A stretch of 64,000 nt of DNA from Rhodospirillales bacterium (GCA_017644185.1 JAEPMA010000004.1:62001-126000); one strand, 5' to 3'. Positions 43,819-53,191 are shown, counted from the stretch's first letter. Notes: generated from the sequence alone by a model not told the origin. A program made the numbers and translations.

Positions 43819-44652
43819 ATGCTGCATCAAAACCTGTTCGTCTTCGATATCGAAACTGTCCCGGACACCGACGCCGCGCCGAACCTGACGGGAATCGAAA
43901 CGGTGGATGTCGCGGAACGCCGCGCGGCGATCGAGGCCTATCATCTTGAGGTCACGGACGGTAAAAACGCTTTTCCCCGCCAACCTTTTCACAAAGTCGT
44001 CGCAATCTCGTTCCTGGAAGCCGAGATCGAGCGCGATGGCGGCCGGGAGGGGTATATCATGCGCGACCTCCGATCCGGCGGCGAGGCGGACTATGACGAG
44101 GCGCGTCTCCTGCAAGGTTTCTTCACCTATCTCGAGCGTCAGAAACCGCGGTTGGTCAGCTTCAACGGACGCACCTTTGACCTGCCAGTCCTGAAGTACC
44201 GTGCCATGGTTCACGGTATTTCGGCCCCCTGGCTCTACAAGTCCGGAGACAAGTGGAACAGCTATACCTATCGATACGCTGCCGACTGGCATTGCGATCT
44301 TCTTGATGTGCTCAGGGATTACGGCGCGTCCGCCGCCGTGAAACTGAACGAGGTCTGCGCGGTCATGGGTTTTCCCGGCAAGTTCGGCGTCGACGGCTCG
44401 AAAGTCGCTCAGATGATTGACGACGGGAAAATCGAGGATGTTCGCAATTATTGCGAAACAGACGTTCTCAATACGTACCTCGTCTATCTGCGCTGGCAAT
44501 TACATACCGGCACGCTCAACAAGGCCGGCTATAACGCCGGAGTCGCCGACCTGGTCAGCTTCATCGACGCAGAGAAAGACAACCGCCCCTACCTCGGTGA
44601 CTTCATGGAGGCGTGGGGAGCGGCGTCAAACAATAGTTTTCTGTTGGATTGA
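43819..44652 (+). CDS. DnaQ-like 3'-5' exonuclease (PolB-type exo2 family)
   Basis: The 277-residue protein has DEDDy exonuclease motifs: FDIETVPD near residue 9, VSFNGRTFDLPVL around residue 117, and YCETDVLNTYLVYLRW with the Tyr and Asp of the third motif. The family is related to the proofreading domain of family B polymerases; its DNA or RNA target is unknown. It lies on the plus strand between dnaX and ybaB, divergent from ybaB with 61 bases between. The long upstream frame is a shadow of recR and ybaB. Confidence 0.88.
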   Translation: MLHQNLFVFDIETVPDTDAAPNLTGIETVDVAERRAAIEAYHLEVTDGKNAFPRQPFHKVVAISFLEAEIERDGGREGYIMRDLRSGGEADYDEARLLQGFFTYLERQKPRLVSFNGRTFDLPVLKYRAMVHGISAPWLYKSGDKWNSYTYRYAADWHCDLLDVLRDYGASAAVKLNEVCAVMGFPGKFGVDGSKVAQMIDDGKIEDVRNYCETDVLNTYLVYLRWQLHTGTLNKAGYNAGVADLVSFIDAEKDNRPYLGDFMEAWGAASNNSFLLD

Positions 44653-44660
44653 GAGCCCGA

Positions 44661-45227
44661 TCAGGCGTCCGGGTCGAAGTAATTCTCGAGATCGATGTCC
44701 GCGTCGACGTATTCCTCGATGGTCTGTGGAACATCGTCATAAAACCCAACGCAGAGAACCCGGTCGAGCGGCGCGTCGGACGCCGAACGGCAGGGCATCC
44801 GGAGCATCGCTTCATACTTTCGATCCCAGGCCTTCTCTCCAAGGCAGGCGACAAACAGCGACGGCCGGGCATTATCGACAACCCACCTGTATTGTTCTTC
44901 GGAATACCGGGCGTGTCGCACCGGCGCGAGGCCATTAATCCTGAGCCCCGTCATATCGACGCCATTAAAGCTAGCGACCCGCGTGCCCCAGTAACGGTAG
45001 GTGCCGAATCCAGGTTTATGATCGACGTCGAGCAAAATCATTCGGGGCAGGATTTTGCTATCAAAATCGAGAAAATCCAGGTCTCCCCAGACCGGCACGC
45101 TCCCGGCATGCACCTTGGCGCGCCAAACATCGAGTGCTTCGCACAATTCAGGGATACGCATATCCTCGACATCGACCCGGTAGAAGTCAGGTCTGCCGGC
45201 TAAAAGGCGTTCGGAATCGGCACTCAA
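44661..45227 (-). CDS. PAS_5 domain protein
   Basis: The 188-residue protein fits the alphaproteobacterial PAS_5 family: MRIPELCEALDVWRAKVHAG, LPRMILLDVDHKPGFGTYRYWGTRVASFNGVDMTG, and a later RKYEAMLRMPC. It has no output domain, so it is a stand-alone sensory module of unknown ligand. Its ATG lies inside the last codons of dnaX (four-base overlap), so it is co-translated with the DNA polymerase subunit. Confidence 0.85.
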   Translation of the reverse strand: MSADSERLLAGRPDFYRVDVEDMRIPELCEALDVWRAKVHAGSVPVWGDLDFLDFDSKILPRMILLDVDHKPGFGTYRYWGTRVASFNGVDMTGLRINGLAPVRHARYSEEQYRWVVDNARPSLFVACLGEKAWDRKYEAMLRMPCRSASDAPLDRVLCVGFYDDVPQTIEEYVDADIDLENYFDPDA

Positions 45228-46987
45228 ATATCGTCCTCATCCGGATTGTTGTCCGGATCGGGTATGTGGTCCGGCCCTGGGCCAACCGACCGTGCAACCT
45301 GCCGAACTTCCTCGACCGTCGCACCCGGGAACTGGTCAAGAACCGCACGGACAAGGGGGTGCTCGCCCGCAGCACTCCGTGCTTTTTCGGCATCAACAGC
45401 ACGCATCTCGGACAGTGTTTGCGCACGGGACTCGCGCGCCAGCGCGACGGCCCAAGTTGTGCCGGAGTGCTCCTCCAGGAACCCCTTGAGGCGCTGGATC
45501 ATTTCCCGATCGGCACCACCATCCGCCGCGAACTCGATCCGGCCAGGTTCGAAGTTAACGATCCGCACCTGATTTTCGAGGAACGCCTGAAGAAGCCCTT
45601 CGCGCAGTTCGCCCGCCAACTGCGCCACAGCCTCAAAATTGGCAAACGCGCGCGCTTCCGCGCGAGGGGCGGGCGACGATTCCGGACTGGGCATCGGCGC
45701 CCCTGTGGCAACCTCTGGCGAGCCGCCCGCGCGCGCCCTGGCACCGCCGTTCCCGCCATTACCGGCCGGCACCTGTGCCTCTGAAGACGCGCCTCCATTT
45801 TCCTGCAGCGCTTTCACAGCATCCCCAGGTGTCGGCAGTTCGGCGGCATATGCAAGCCGCACCAATACCATCTCGGCCGCAGCCAGTGGCGATGGCGCAA
45901 CGTTCACTTCACTCAACCCCTTGAGTAGAATTTGCCAGGCGCGCGTCAGAATCGGCATCCGCAGACCGCCTGCGATTTCCTTACCTTTGGTGCGCTCATT
46001 TTCGGGCACTTCGGGGGCATCCGCGCTTTCCGGCTGCACCTTGATACGAGTCAACCAGTGCACGAGGTCGAGCATATCCTCGATCACCGACGCCGGGTCG
46101 GCGCCATCCTTGTACTGGCTTTGCAGCTCGCCCAACGCCGGCGCGATATCGCCCTTAAGAACGGCCGCAAGCAAATCGAACGTCCGTGTCCGGTCGGCAA
46201 GACCGAGCATGTCCCGGACGCGATCTTCCCCGATGGCGCCGTCTGCGTGTGCGATCGCCTGGTCGAGCAGACTCAAACCGTCACGGACCGATCCGTCCGC
46301 GGCTCGCGCGATGATATGGAGGGCGCCGTCGGTAATCTCCGCGCCCTCTTTCTTGCATATCTCGGCAAAATGAGTGACCAGAAGATCGGTCGGCACCCGT
46401 CTGAGATCAAAGCGCTGGCACCGCGACAACACCGTGATCGGCACCTTGCGGATTTCAGTCGTCGCGAAAATGAAAATCACATGCTCAGGGGGCTCTTCAA
46501 GGGTCTTCAGGAGCGCGTTGAACGCACTCTTGGAGAGCATGTGAACCTCGTCGATGATGTAGACCTTGTAGCGCGCCGAGGCCGGGCGATACCTCACGCC
46601 ATCGATCAGCTCGCGTATATTGTCGACACCGGTATTCGATGCCGCATCCATTTCCAGCACATCGACATGCCGGTCACCGGCGATCGCGACACAGTGTTCA
46701 CAAACCCCGCAGGGTTCCGTGGTCGGTCCACCCGTTCCGTCGGGTCCGATACAATTCAACGCGCGCGCGATAATACGCGCCGTCGACGTCTTACCGACGC
46801 CACGAACACCCGTCATCACGAAGGCATGGTGCAACCGGTTGGCAGCAAAGGCGTTGGTCAGCGTCTTGACCATCGCATCTTGGCCGATCAGTCCGGAGAA
46901 CGTGCTCGGGCGGTATTTGCGCGCCAGCACCTGATATTCGCCGGCAGCGGGCGCTTCGGCGTTTTCAGGTGTCGGGGCATCATTCAT
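45224..46987 (-). CDS. dnaX: DNA polymerase III subunits gamma/tau
   Basis: The 587-residue clamp-loader ATPase has Walker A GVRGVGKTSTAR near residue 65, a zinc-binding Cys cluster (CGVCEHC), the Walker B IIDEVHMLSK and the sensor TTEIRKVPITVLSRCQ. The C-terminal part is Pro/Ala/Gly-rich and then conserved, as in tau. It loads the sliding clamp and links the replisome. The SRP RNA gene lies just upstream on the same strand. Confidence 0.96.
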   Translation of the reverse strand: MNDAPTPENAEAPAAGEYQVLARKYRPSTFSGLIGQDAMVKTLTNAFAANRLHHAFVMTGVRGVGKTSTARIIARALNCIGPDGTGGPTTEPCGVCEHCVAIAGDRHVDVLEMDAASNTGVDNIRELIDGVRYRPASARYKVYIIDEVHMLSKSAFNALLKTLEEPPEHVIFIFATTEIRKVPITVLSRCQRFDLRRVPTDLLVTHFAEICKKEGAEITDGALHIIARAADGSVRDGLSLLDQAIAHADGAIGEDRVRDMLGLADRTRTFDLLAAVLKGDIAPALGELQSQYKDGADPASVIEDMLDLVHWLTRIKVQPESADAPEVPENERTKGKEIAGGLRMPILTRAWQILLKGLSEVNVAPSPLAAAEMVLVRLAYAAELPTPGDAVKALQENGGASSEAQVPAGNGGNGGARARAGGSPEVATGAPMPSPESSPAPRAEARAFANFEAVAQLAGELREGLLQAFLENQVRIVNFEPGRIEFAADGGADREMIQRLKGFLEEHSGTTWAVALARESRAQTLSEMRAVDAEKARSAAGEHPLVRAVLDQFPGATVEEVRQVARSVGPGPDHIPDPDNNPDEDDI

Positions 46988-47013
46988 GAATTACGTCCGG
47001 GCTCTGAATAAGC

Positions 47014-47108
47014 GGGAGACCGGACACCGACCCGGGCCGAAACTCGTTACGGCTGCTTCCTTCCGGACCTGACCGGGTTGGCGAGAAGCCCGTCCGGGCC
47101 GATCTCCC
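47014..47108 (-). ncRNA. ffs: Bacterial signal recognition particle RNA (4.5S)
   Basis: The minus strand carries the invariant SRP tip GTCAGGTCCGGAAGGAAGCA, which binds Ffh. The ends GGGAGATCGG and CCGGTCTCCC pair with one G-U wobble and define a 95-nt hairpin RNA of the short type. A TATATT -10 element sits six bases ahead of the 5' end. Its place just upstream of dnaX is as in many alphaproteobacteria. Confidence 0.95.
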
Positions 47109-47114
47109 ACGCGG

Positions 47115-47143
47115 AATATAACAACCGTCTCCATCCGCTGAAA
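47115..47143 (-). promoter_or_regulatory. Promoter of the SRP RNA gene
   Basis: On the minus strand TATATT (47120-47115) lies six bases before the RNA 5' end, and TTTCAG (47143-47138) is 17 bases upstream of it. The -10 is convincing, the -35 moderate. Confidence 0.5.
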
Positions 47144-47175
47144 GCCCCCTTTGTCGGAAAGTTCGATTGCCGCGA

Positions 47176-47694
47176 TCAGCTCAGCACTTCGATCAAACGT
47201 GCGGCATCCGGCCACTTGGACACCAATTCCGCCCTGTCACCCATTTCCAGATCGTCAAAATCAAACCCAGGCGCGACGGTTGTTCCCATCAAGGCATACC
47301 CGGCGGCGCTGCCCGGTGCGAGGTGCGCGCCCATCCATACGTTCCCCGGCACCGTAAATTGCACGGTCTGACCAGCGGCAATGTCCTGACCGAATGTCAC
47401 GATCCCTGTTGCACGCTCCGGCGGATACAAGAGTAGCATCTCGACGGGATCACCCAGGTAGAAATGGAATGTCTCGTCGGACGGCAGACGATGCATACGC
47501 GAGACGGTCTCCGGCGTGAGGAGATAATAGATCGCCGTCCCTGCGGAGCGCGCGCCGCTGTATGCGTCGCCGAGCGCATCCTGCGGGATTTCGATGTCCG
47601 TCCGCCATGTCTCACGGAAAAACCCTCCCTCCCACGGAAGGGGCTTCAGACCGAGACTGATGATTAGGTCTTGCGCTTTCATGACATCACTCAT
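47176..47694 (-). CDS. Cupin_5 (DUF985) family protein
   Basis: The 172-residue protein has the family pattern DLIISLGLKPLPWEGGFFRETWRTD, then SAGTAIYYLL, and a cupin strand region with HRLPSDETFHFYLGDPVEMLLL and VPGNVWMGAHL. DUF985 proteins are small sugar-epimerase-like cupins of unknown function. The ATG at 47694 has an AAGGG ribosome site; an alternative ATG is at 47682. It is downstream of the terminator at 47797-47825, so it has its own promoter. Confidence 0.85.
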   Translation of the reverse strand: MSDVMKAQDLIISLGLKPLPWEGGFFRETWRTDIEIPQDALGDAYSGARSAGTAIYYLLTPETVSRMHRLPSDETFHFYLGDPVEMLLLYPPERATGIVTFGQDIAAGQTVQFTVPGNVWMGAHLAPGSAAGYALMGTTVAPGFDFDDLEMGDRAELVSKWPDAARLIEVLS

Positions 47695-47796
47695 CACACA
47701 CCCTTGCCCGGCCGAGCAGTCCGGAACCTCCGGCAGGTTGGAGATATTACCTGGATTCGGTTCGACGCACACCCACCCGACCGAACGGCAGACACG

Positions 47797-47825
47797 AAAA
47801 ACCGGCGACCCTTGAGCCGCCGGTT
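47797..47825 (-). terminator. Intrinsic terminator of the 47849-48394 gene
   Basis: On the minus strand AACCGGCG and CGCCGGTT (8-bp stem, 47825-47818 and 47807-47800) enclose a 10-base loop and are followed by TTTT. It lies 24 bases after the lipoprotein stop. Confidence 0.85.
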
Positions 47826-47848
47826 CATTTCTTAAGAATTCGGGATGG

Positions 47849-48394
47849 TTAGTTATTGATACCCGCGGTCTCCCGGCGCTCCTCGATGACGATCGCGCCT
47901 GACGGCCCAGCCGAGAAAACAAATGGCAACAACACGATATTGTCCTCGAACTCGAAGGTGCCGTCGGTGATCGCCACCATACGGATTTCGGCACTCTGCC
48001 GGCTCGGGATCGAAACCGAGACGAAGCAGGTTGCCTCCGCGCGCTGTCCCTCGACACCGGCAGCGATGACAGCGTTCTCCTTAAAGAAATCATGAGCGCG
48101 GAATACACGCAGACCATCATCGCGGTTGCGGATGCGCAGGACATACGGACGCCCCTGTTGCAGACGCGTCACCATCGGCGAATATTCGCCGTCACGGATA
48201 CGAATCTCTATCTCGGGCACGCGCGCCCAATTGATTTTCGCTTCTGCACGCTTGGAAATCTGTTTGCAGCCATTGGCCGCGAAATCAGTAACGCCGGACG
48301 GCGCCGCGCAAGCGGCCAGAAACGCCACCGCTGCGAAGGCGATGCCCAGACTAACAACGTGCCGGCCCAGTTTTCGGCACACTAAGGCTTTCAT
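47849..48394 (-). CDS. Small lipoprotein, possible cupredoxin-like fold
   Basis: The 181-residue product has a basic start, a hydrophobic stretch (VVSLGIAFAAVAFLAA) and a lipobox ending LAAC, so it is probably a lipoprotein. The rest is rich in beta strands, including PYVLRIRNRDDGLRVFRAHDFF, which resembles a cupredoxin-type domain with one His. A copper site cannot be confirmed. I use the ATG at 48394, preceded by GGAG, over an in-frame GTG 21 bases upstream. It ends at a strong terminator. Confidence 0.65.
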   Translation of the reverse strand: MKALVCRKLGRHVVSLGIAFAAVAFLAACAAPSGVTDFAANGCKQISKRAEAKINWARVPEIEIRIRDGEYSPMVTRLQQGRPYVLRIRNRDDGLRVFRAHDFFKENAVIAAGVEGQRAEATCFVSVSIPSRQSAEIRMVAITDGTFEFEDNIVLLPFVFSAGPSGAIVIEERRETAGINN

Positions 48395-48597
48395 AATCTC
48401 CACCGTTCTCTCCACCTACCGATTGCAGGAAATGCAACGGCACCCAGGGGTGCGGAACATCAACCGTAACCAGTGTGGCCAAGAACGGTTAAAAAAGCCT
48501 CAATTTGCGCGCGAGTCCATAGGATTTATGCGCGGACTATGGTTAATGGCCAACGATCGCAATTGTGCCGAAACGAAACTTGCGCAAAAATCCTCGG

Positions 48598-48915
48598 ATG
48601 GAACGCGTCTTGACGATGTGTTGCCTTCTTCTCATTGCCGCCGAGGCACGTGCTTATGAGCTTGGCGACAACCCGGCTTTTTGCGCCGGCTTCCTGGCAT
48701 CACAATCCGATCGATACGCAGCGATGATGCGCACCCATGAAGACGCGATCATAGACGCCTTCAACCGCTTCGGCCCGAAGGATTCAACCGATGGACGCGG
48801 CTTTACCGAATGGCTGCACATCGGCGCGCAAACGGCGCAAGACAGCAATAATTCAGAGTACAACCAAACGATCGTCCGCTGCCGCACGCTGATTGAACAG
48901 ATTGCGCATAAATGA
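48598..48915 (+). CDS. Small exported protein, unknown function
   Basis: The 105-residue product has a short signal peptide (MERVLTMCCLLLIAAEARA) and a mature part with two cysteines (NPAFCAGFL and VRCRTLIEQ), which may form a disulphide. A GTG eleven codons upstream adds more basic residues and is an alternative start. No ribosome site is clear. The family is not recognised. The gap 48395-48597 shows no other feature. Confidence 0.55.
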   Translation: MERVLTMCCLLLIAAEARAYELGDNPAFCAGFLASQSDRYAAMMRTHEDAIIDAFNRFGPKDSTDGRGFTEWLHIGAQTAQDSNNSEYNQTIVRCRTLIEQIAHK

Positions 48916-48972
48916 TTTCGGCCGGACAGCCATGAGCGTTGCCCCGTGGCTGGTGGTGTGTAAAGTGACGCC

Positions 48973-49923
48973 ATGCCGTCAACGTTTTCATTAAACCTGA
49001 CCTATACGACGCTCTCGCTTCGCCGAGACAACATGTCCCGGCGCCCGGCGGAATGGCTTGCGGAAAAGATGGCCGCAGGGGTCGGCGTCGTGCCGGTGTT
49101 GGGTTCCAACAACCTGATCGTCACAGGCGATCAGCCGCGCGCCCAGATATTCGAAGGCGATCAGGCGCATGCGCTTCTCGCATCCTCACGACAAGAGATC
49201 CTTCTCGGCACCGACGATCACCGTCCGGTTTTCGCGGTCAGTGTCGATGAAACCCAAGCCGCTGAGATCGTCGCGATAACGGGCGGCGCGGCGGAATTTG
49301 TCGACTTAAGGCAGGTCGGACCGTTCCTTCCCCCCGCCGACGCGCACATCCTCGCGCATGCGCGCGGCATGGTGTACTGGCATGCGCGCCATGGTTTTTG
49401 TGGGGTTTGCGGCGCGCCCACGGAATCGAAACACAGCGGTCACGAGCGTAAATGCATCAATCCCGACTGCGGGATCAGCCATTTTCCGCGTACCGATCCG
49501 GCGATCATCGTTCTCGTCTACCGCACCGATGTCCCTGGGGGCGCCTGCCTCCTCGGGCGTCATGCACGCTGGCCGTTCGGCATGTACTCGACTCTCGCGG
49601 GCTTCGTCGAACCGGGAGAAACCCTGGAACAGGCAGTCAGCCGAGAAGTCTTCGAAGAAGCCGGCATCGAAACCACCAATGTGAACTACCTGGCATCGCA
49701 ACCCTGGCCGTTCCCATCGTCCCTGATGCTCGGCTTTCACGCCGAGGCGACAAGCTTCGACATCAACATCGACGACGAGGAACTCAGCGACTGCCGCTGG
49801 TTCACCCGGGACGACCTGCACGGTATGAAAGAATGGCTCGATGCCAAGGACGATGAATTCCGCCTACCGCGCAAGGACTCGATCTCACGCTGGCTGATAC
49901 AGCAGTGGTTGGACGCCGATTGA
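48973..49923 (+). CDS. nudC: NAD(+) diphosphatase
   Basis: The 316-residue Nudix protein has a four-Cys zinc ribbon (CGVCGAP ... CINPDCG), the Nudix box GFVEPGETLEQAVSREVFEEAG, and the NudC specificity motif SQPWPFPSSLM just after it. It hydrolyses NAD(H) and removes the NAD cap from RNA. The N-terminal 150 residues form the family's weakly conserved domain. It stands alone, converging on pheA with 16 bases between stops. Confidence 0.94.
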   Translation: MPSTFSLNLTYTTLSLRRDNMSRRPAEWLAEKMAAGVGVVPVLGSNNLIVTGDQPRAQIFEGDQAHALLASSRQEILLGTDDHRPVFAVSVDETQAAEIVAITGGAAEFVDLRQVGPFLPPADAHILAHARGMVYWHARHGFCGVCGAPTESKHSGHERKCINPDCGISHFPRTDPAIIVLVYRTDVPGGACLLGRHARWPFGMYSTLAGFVEPGETLEQAVSREVFEEAGIETTNVNYLASQPWPFPSSLMLGFHAEATSFDINIDDEELSDCRWFTRDDLHGMKEWLDAKDDEFRLPRKDSISRWLIQQWLDAD

Positions 49924-49939
49924 GCGATAAGCCGGCGCC

Positions 49940-50794
49940 TCAATCGGGCCCGTGCGTCTTCCGATAGGGGTTGGCAGGGTAGACGCCGAGGATATTGACT
50001 TCTTCGGAGAAGAAATCCAGCTCTTCCAGCGCCAGCTTGAGACCGGGGTCTTCCGGGTGGCCCTCGACCTCTGCATAGAACTGCGCCACAACAAACCCCT
50101 CGCCGACATAGCTTTCCAACTTCGTCATATTGACGCCGTTGGTCGCAAAACCGCCCATCGCCTTATACAAGGCGGCGGGGATGTTGCGGACACGAAATAC
50201 AAAGCTGGTCATCAACTCGCCCGAGTTGGCCGCCGGCCAATCGCTGTCGCGCGACAGCACGACGAAACGCGTCGTGTTGTGTTCGGCATCCTCGATATCG
50301 GACCGCAAGATATCGAGCCCGTAGACTTCCGCCGCCAACCGGGACGAAATCGACGCCTTGGTCTTATCCCCCCAAGCAGCGATATCCGCCGCGGCACCCG
50401 CCGTATCGGCGTGAACAACGGCCTTAACCCCCAGCTCGCGGATCAGCCCGCGACACTGATTGAGGGCATGCACATGACTGTGCACTTCCTTGATTTCGGA
50501 AATATCCGTTCCCCGCAGCGCCAACAGTTGATGATTAATGCGTTCGAAATGCTCGGCGACGATGTGCAGTCCACTCTCGGGCAGCAGGTGATGAATATCG
50601 GCCACGCGCCCGGCCACCGTGTTATCGATCGGGATCATCGCCAGTCGAGCGTCACCGTTCTGCACGGCGGCAAAGGCGTCGGCGAACGTGTTGCAGGGAA
50701 CACTGGTCATGTCCGGATATGCCGTCCGGCATGCAATATCTGAATTGGCGCCAGGGGCGCCCTGGAAAGCGATCCGTTTATCCGCCGACATCAT
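49940..50794 (-). CDS. pheA: Prephenate dehydratase
   Basis: The 284-residue protein has the PDT domain (IAFQGAPGANSD at the start and the NTTRFVVL motif near residue 180) and a C-terminal ACT domain (FVFRVRNIPAALYKAMGGF), which binds phenylalanine for feedback control. There is no chorismate mutase domain. Start choices are ATG 50794, ATG 50791 or a TTG at 50803; I take 50794. It follows kdsB by 33 bases. Confidence 0.94.
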   Translation of the reverse strand: MMSADKRIAFQGAPGANSDIACRTAYPDMTSVPCNTFADAFAAVQNGDARLAMIPIDNTVAGRVADIHHLLPESGLHIVAEHFERINHQLLALRGTDISEIKEVHSHVHALNQCRGLIRELGVKAVVHADTAGAAADIAAWGDKTKASISSRLAAEVYGLDILRSDIEDAEHNTTRFVVLSRDSDWPAANSGELMTSFVFRVRNIPAALYKAMGGFATNGVNMTKLESYVGEGFVVAQFYAEVEGHPEDPGLKLALEELDFFSEEVNILGVYPANPYRKTHGPD

Positions 50795-50827
50795 CTTTCC
50801 CAATCCCGGTCAGTCAGAGTTAAAGCC

Positions 50828-51562
50828 CTAACGCGCCTGTAGAATTTCCCGCGCACGCTCAAGGTCGGCGGGAGTATCGACACCGAGCGGAACGGTGTCA
50901 ACGCGGACCGCATCGATCCGCATGCCGGCTTCGAGCGCGCGCAGTTGCTCCAGCTTTTCGCGTTGCTCCAACATACCCGGCGGCAACGTCACAAACCGCT
51001 TCAACGCGTCCCGCTTGTAGGCATAGATGCCGATATGATGCCAGAGCGGGCCTTCCCCCGTGGGGGCGGTCGCCCGGGTGAAGTAAAGCGCCCTGGCACG
51101 GGCATGCTTATCATTTAGCGCCGCCACGCACTTGACCACGTTCGGGTTGTCGCGCTCCGACGGCTCCGTGATCTCAGCAACCAGCGTCGCGATATCCACG
51201 TCCGAATCCTCAAGCGGCTCGGCCACGGCACGCACCAGTGCAGGGTCCAGCGTGGGCAGATCGCCTTGTAAATTGATGACCGCGTCAAAATCACCGGCCG
51301 GGTCCTTCTTCGAGAGCGCCTCCCATATACGATCCGAGCCCGAGGGGTGATCGGGGTCGGTCAGAACGGCTTCATAACCCGCCGCTTCCACGGCATCGAT
51401 GATTTCCGTCTCCGCAGCCGCACACAAAACCGGCCCCAATCCCGCTTCACGGGCGCGGTCCAGCACGTGACAAATCATCGGTTTCCCGTGAATGTCGGCA
51501 AGCGGTTTTCCGGGCAGCCTGGTCGACGCCAGGCGCGCGGGTACGATCACGATCGGGTTCAT
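50828..51562 (-). CDS. kdsB: 3-deoxy-manno-octulosonate cytidylyltransferase
   Basis: The 244-residue protein shows [20 protein letters not shown] at its start, [16 protein letters not shown] and [11 protein letters not shown], which are hallmark KdsB motifs. It activates Kdo as CMP-Kdo for lipopolysaccharide. The kdsB-pheA pair with a divergent membrane cytochrome c gene is a well-known alphaproteobacterial arrangement. Confidence 0.95.
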   Translation of the reverse strand: MNPIVIVPARLASTRLPGKPLADIHGKPMICHVLDRAREAGLGPVLCAAAETEIIDAVEAAGYEAVLTDPDHPSGSDRIWEALSKKDPAGDFDAVINLQGDLPTLDPALVRAVAEPLEDSDVDIATLVAEITEPSERDNPNVVKCVAALNDKHARARALYFTRATAPTGEGPLWHHIGIYAYKRDALKRFVTLPPGMLEQREKLEQLRALEAGMRIDAVRVDTVPLGVDTPADLERAREILQAR

Positions 51563-51660
51563 GCTTTTCCCGAAACTTCCTGCGTTTGTGGGCTCAGTCG
51601 TTCCGGTATACCCGCGGAAACGGGCTTATCCCAGCCCTTTCAGCAATTTCACGATGCATG

Positions 51661-51689
51661 TTGAACGATCGGCGCGGAGCCGCTAAAAG
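51661..51689 (+). promoter_or_regulatory. Possible promoter of the cytochrome c gene
   Basis: TTGAAC (51661-51666) and TAAAAG (51684-51689) are 17 bases apart and end 30 bases before the cytochrome start codon. The -10 is weak. Confidence 0.35.
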
Positions 51690-51719
51690 AACCGTAATGT
51701 TGGTCTAGGAGAGAGACGC

Positions 51720-52256
51720 ATGCACTTCTCATTTTGGGAAAAGACCGGTTTCGCCCTTCTGATGGCGGCTTGGGTGACTTGGGGCAGCAATCAGATCGGC
51801 GACATTCTCGTTCATGCCGAAGAGTTGAGCGAAAACGCCTACAAGATCGAAGTCGCCGATTCCGGTGGCGGATCCAGTGGCGCCGCCGACAAGGAACCCG
51901 AGAAGTCTGCGATCGAACTGCTTGCGTCGGCGACCAGCGAGCGTGGCGAGAAAGTCTTCAAGAAATGCGCAGCATGCCATTCCATCGAGAAAGGCGGCCC
52001 GGATAAAGTCGGCCCGCATCTCTGGAACGTCATGGGCCGTGAAAAAGGCAGTGTCGCGGGCTTCGCCTATTCTGACACGCTTGCCGGCATGAACACGCCG
52101 TGGGACTACGAGACCATGGATAAATTCCTGGAAAGCCCGCGTAACTTCGTTTCCGGCACGAAAATGACCTTCGCCGGCCTGCGTAAAGCATCCGACCGCG
52201 CGGCTGTCATCCTTTACCTGCGTGACCACAACGACAATCCGCCGCCGCTGCCATGA
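51720..52256 (+). CDS. cycM: Membrane-anchored class I cytochrome c (CycM-like)
   Basis: The 178-residue protein has an N-terminal uncleaved helix (FALLMAAWVTWGSNQIGDIL), a flexible Ala/Gly/Ser linker, and one heme c site CAACH at residues 83-87, with the axial Met in GTKMTF. This matches CycM, which carries electrons from the bc1 complex to aa3 oxidase in alphaproteobacteria. Its stop overlaps the next gene by four bases (ATGA), so the two are coupled. It is divergent from kdsB. Confidence 0.92.
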   Translation: MHFSFWEKTGFALLMAAWVTWGSNQIGDILVHAEELSENAYKIEVADSGGGSSGAADKEPEKSAIELLASATSERGEKVFKKCAACHSIEKGGPDKVGPHLWNVMGREKGSVAGFAYSDTLAGMNTPWDYETMDKFLESPRNFVSGTKMTFAGLRKASDRAAVILYLRDHNDNPPPLP

Positions 52257-53062
52257 CCGGCGCGGCGGACACCCCCGCCGATATTGACGATATCCTCGAC
52301 CTTGCCGGCCGCCTTGCGGACGCGGCAAGGCCGGGCGTTCTCGCCAAGTTCAGAAGCGGCATCGGCCATATCGCCAAGGGCGACGAGAGCCCGGTAACGG
52401 AAGCCGATCGCGCCGCCGAACGGGCGATGCGCGACATGATCGAAGCCGAACGCCCCAACGACGGCATATTTGGCGAGGAGTTCGGCGTCACCAACCCGGA
52501 CGCCGAAACGGTCTGGATTCTCGACCCGATCGACGGCACCAAGGCCTTCATCACCGGCAAACCGATTTTCGGCATCCTGATCGGTATCGTTAGAAACGGG
52601 CGTGCCATTGCCGGGGTGACTGACGGTCCGGCGACGGGTGACCGCTGGATCGGTGGTGCAGGCCGCCCGACACTCTTCAACGGGAAGCCTGTGGAAACCC
52701 GCAAGGGCATCAAACTTGAAGACGCCTGGCTGACGGCGACGTCACCCGAAATGTTCGTGGGAAATCATAAGCAGCGCTTCGATGCCCTGATGGCCGCCAC
52801 GCAATACACGACATTCGGAAACGAATGCCAGGGATATGGTCAGCTTTCGTGCGGCTGGGTCGATCTGGTGTGCGAGGACACCCTCGCCCCCTACGATTAT
52901 GCCGCCCTGATCCCCATCATCGAGGGTGCGGGTGGGGTCATCACCGACTGGCAGGGCGATCCGCTGACTTTCGCCGCAGCCGACGACGACAAGACGCATT
53001 CCGTCATCGCCGCCGGAGACAAAACCCTGCACAAGGCGGCAGTCGAAATCCTTTCCGACTAA
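52253..53062 (+). CDS. Inositol monophosphatase-family phosphatase (HisN-like)
   Basis: The 269-residue protein has the metal site GEEFG, LDPIDGTKAFITG near residue 90, and the C-terminal PYDYAALIPIIEGAGG that binds the second metal. The family includes histidinol-phosphatase (HisN), CysQ and inositol phosphatases. The alphaproteobacterial HisN group is a good guess, but the substrate is not certain. It overlaps cycM and ends 129 bases before yejA; that gap shows no feature other than an AT-rich part. Confidence 0.88.
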   Translation: MTGAADTPADIDDILDLAGRLADAARPGVLAKFRSGIGHIAKGDESPVTEADRAAERAMRDMIEAERPNDGIFGEEFGVTNPDAETVWILDPIDGTKAFITGKPIFGILIGIVRNGRAIAGVTDGPATGDRWIGGAGRPTLFNGKPVETRKGIKLEDAWLTATSPEMFVGNHKQRFDALMAATQYTTFGNECQGYGQLSCGWVDLVCEDTLAPYDYAALIPIIEGAGGVITDWQGDPLTFAAADDDKTHSVIAAGDKTLHKAAVEILSD

Positions 53063-53191
53063 ATGATGAACAATCGTTAAGTTGCGCTTGCGGCTCACGG
53101 TGTATTTATCGTTACGGGCAACGGCATTCCTTGAAGTCACGCGCCGGGAAGCCCAATATCTTCGGCGTTGCGAAATGAATCCGGAGGCCAC

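Noticed and set aside
45932-47011. 359-residue plus-strand ORF
   Set aside because: Antisense to dnaX, whose ATPase motifs are unmistakable.
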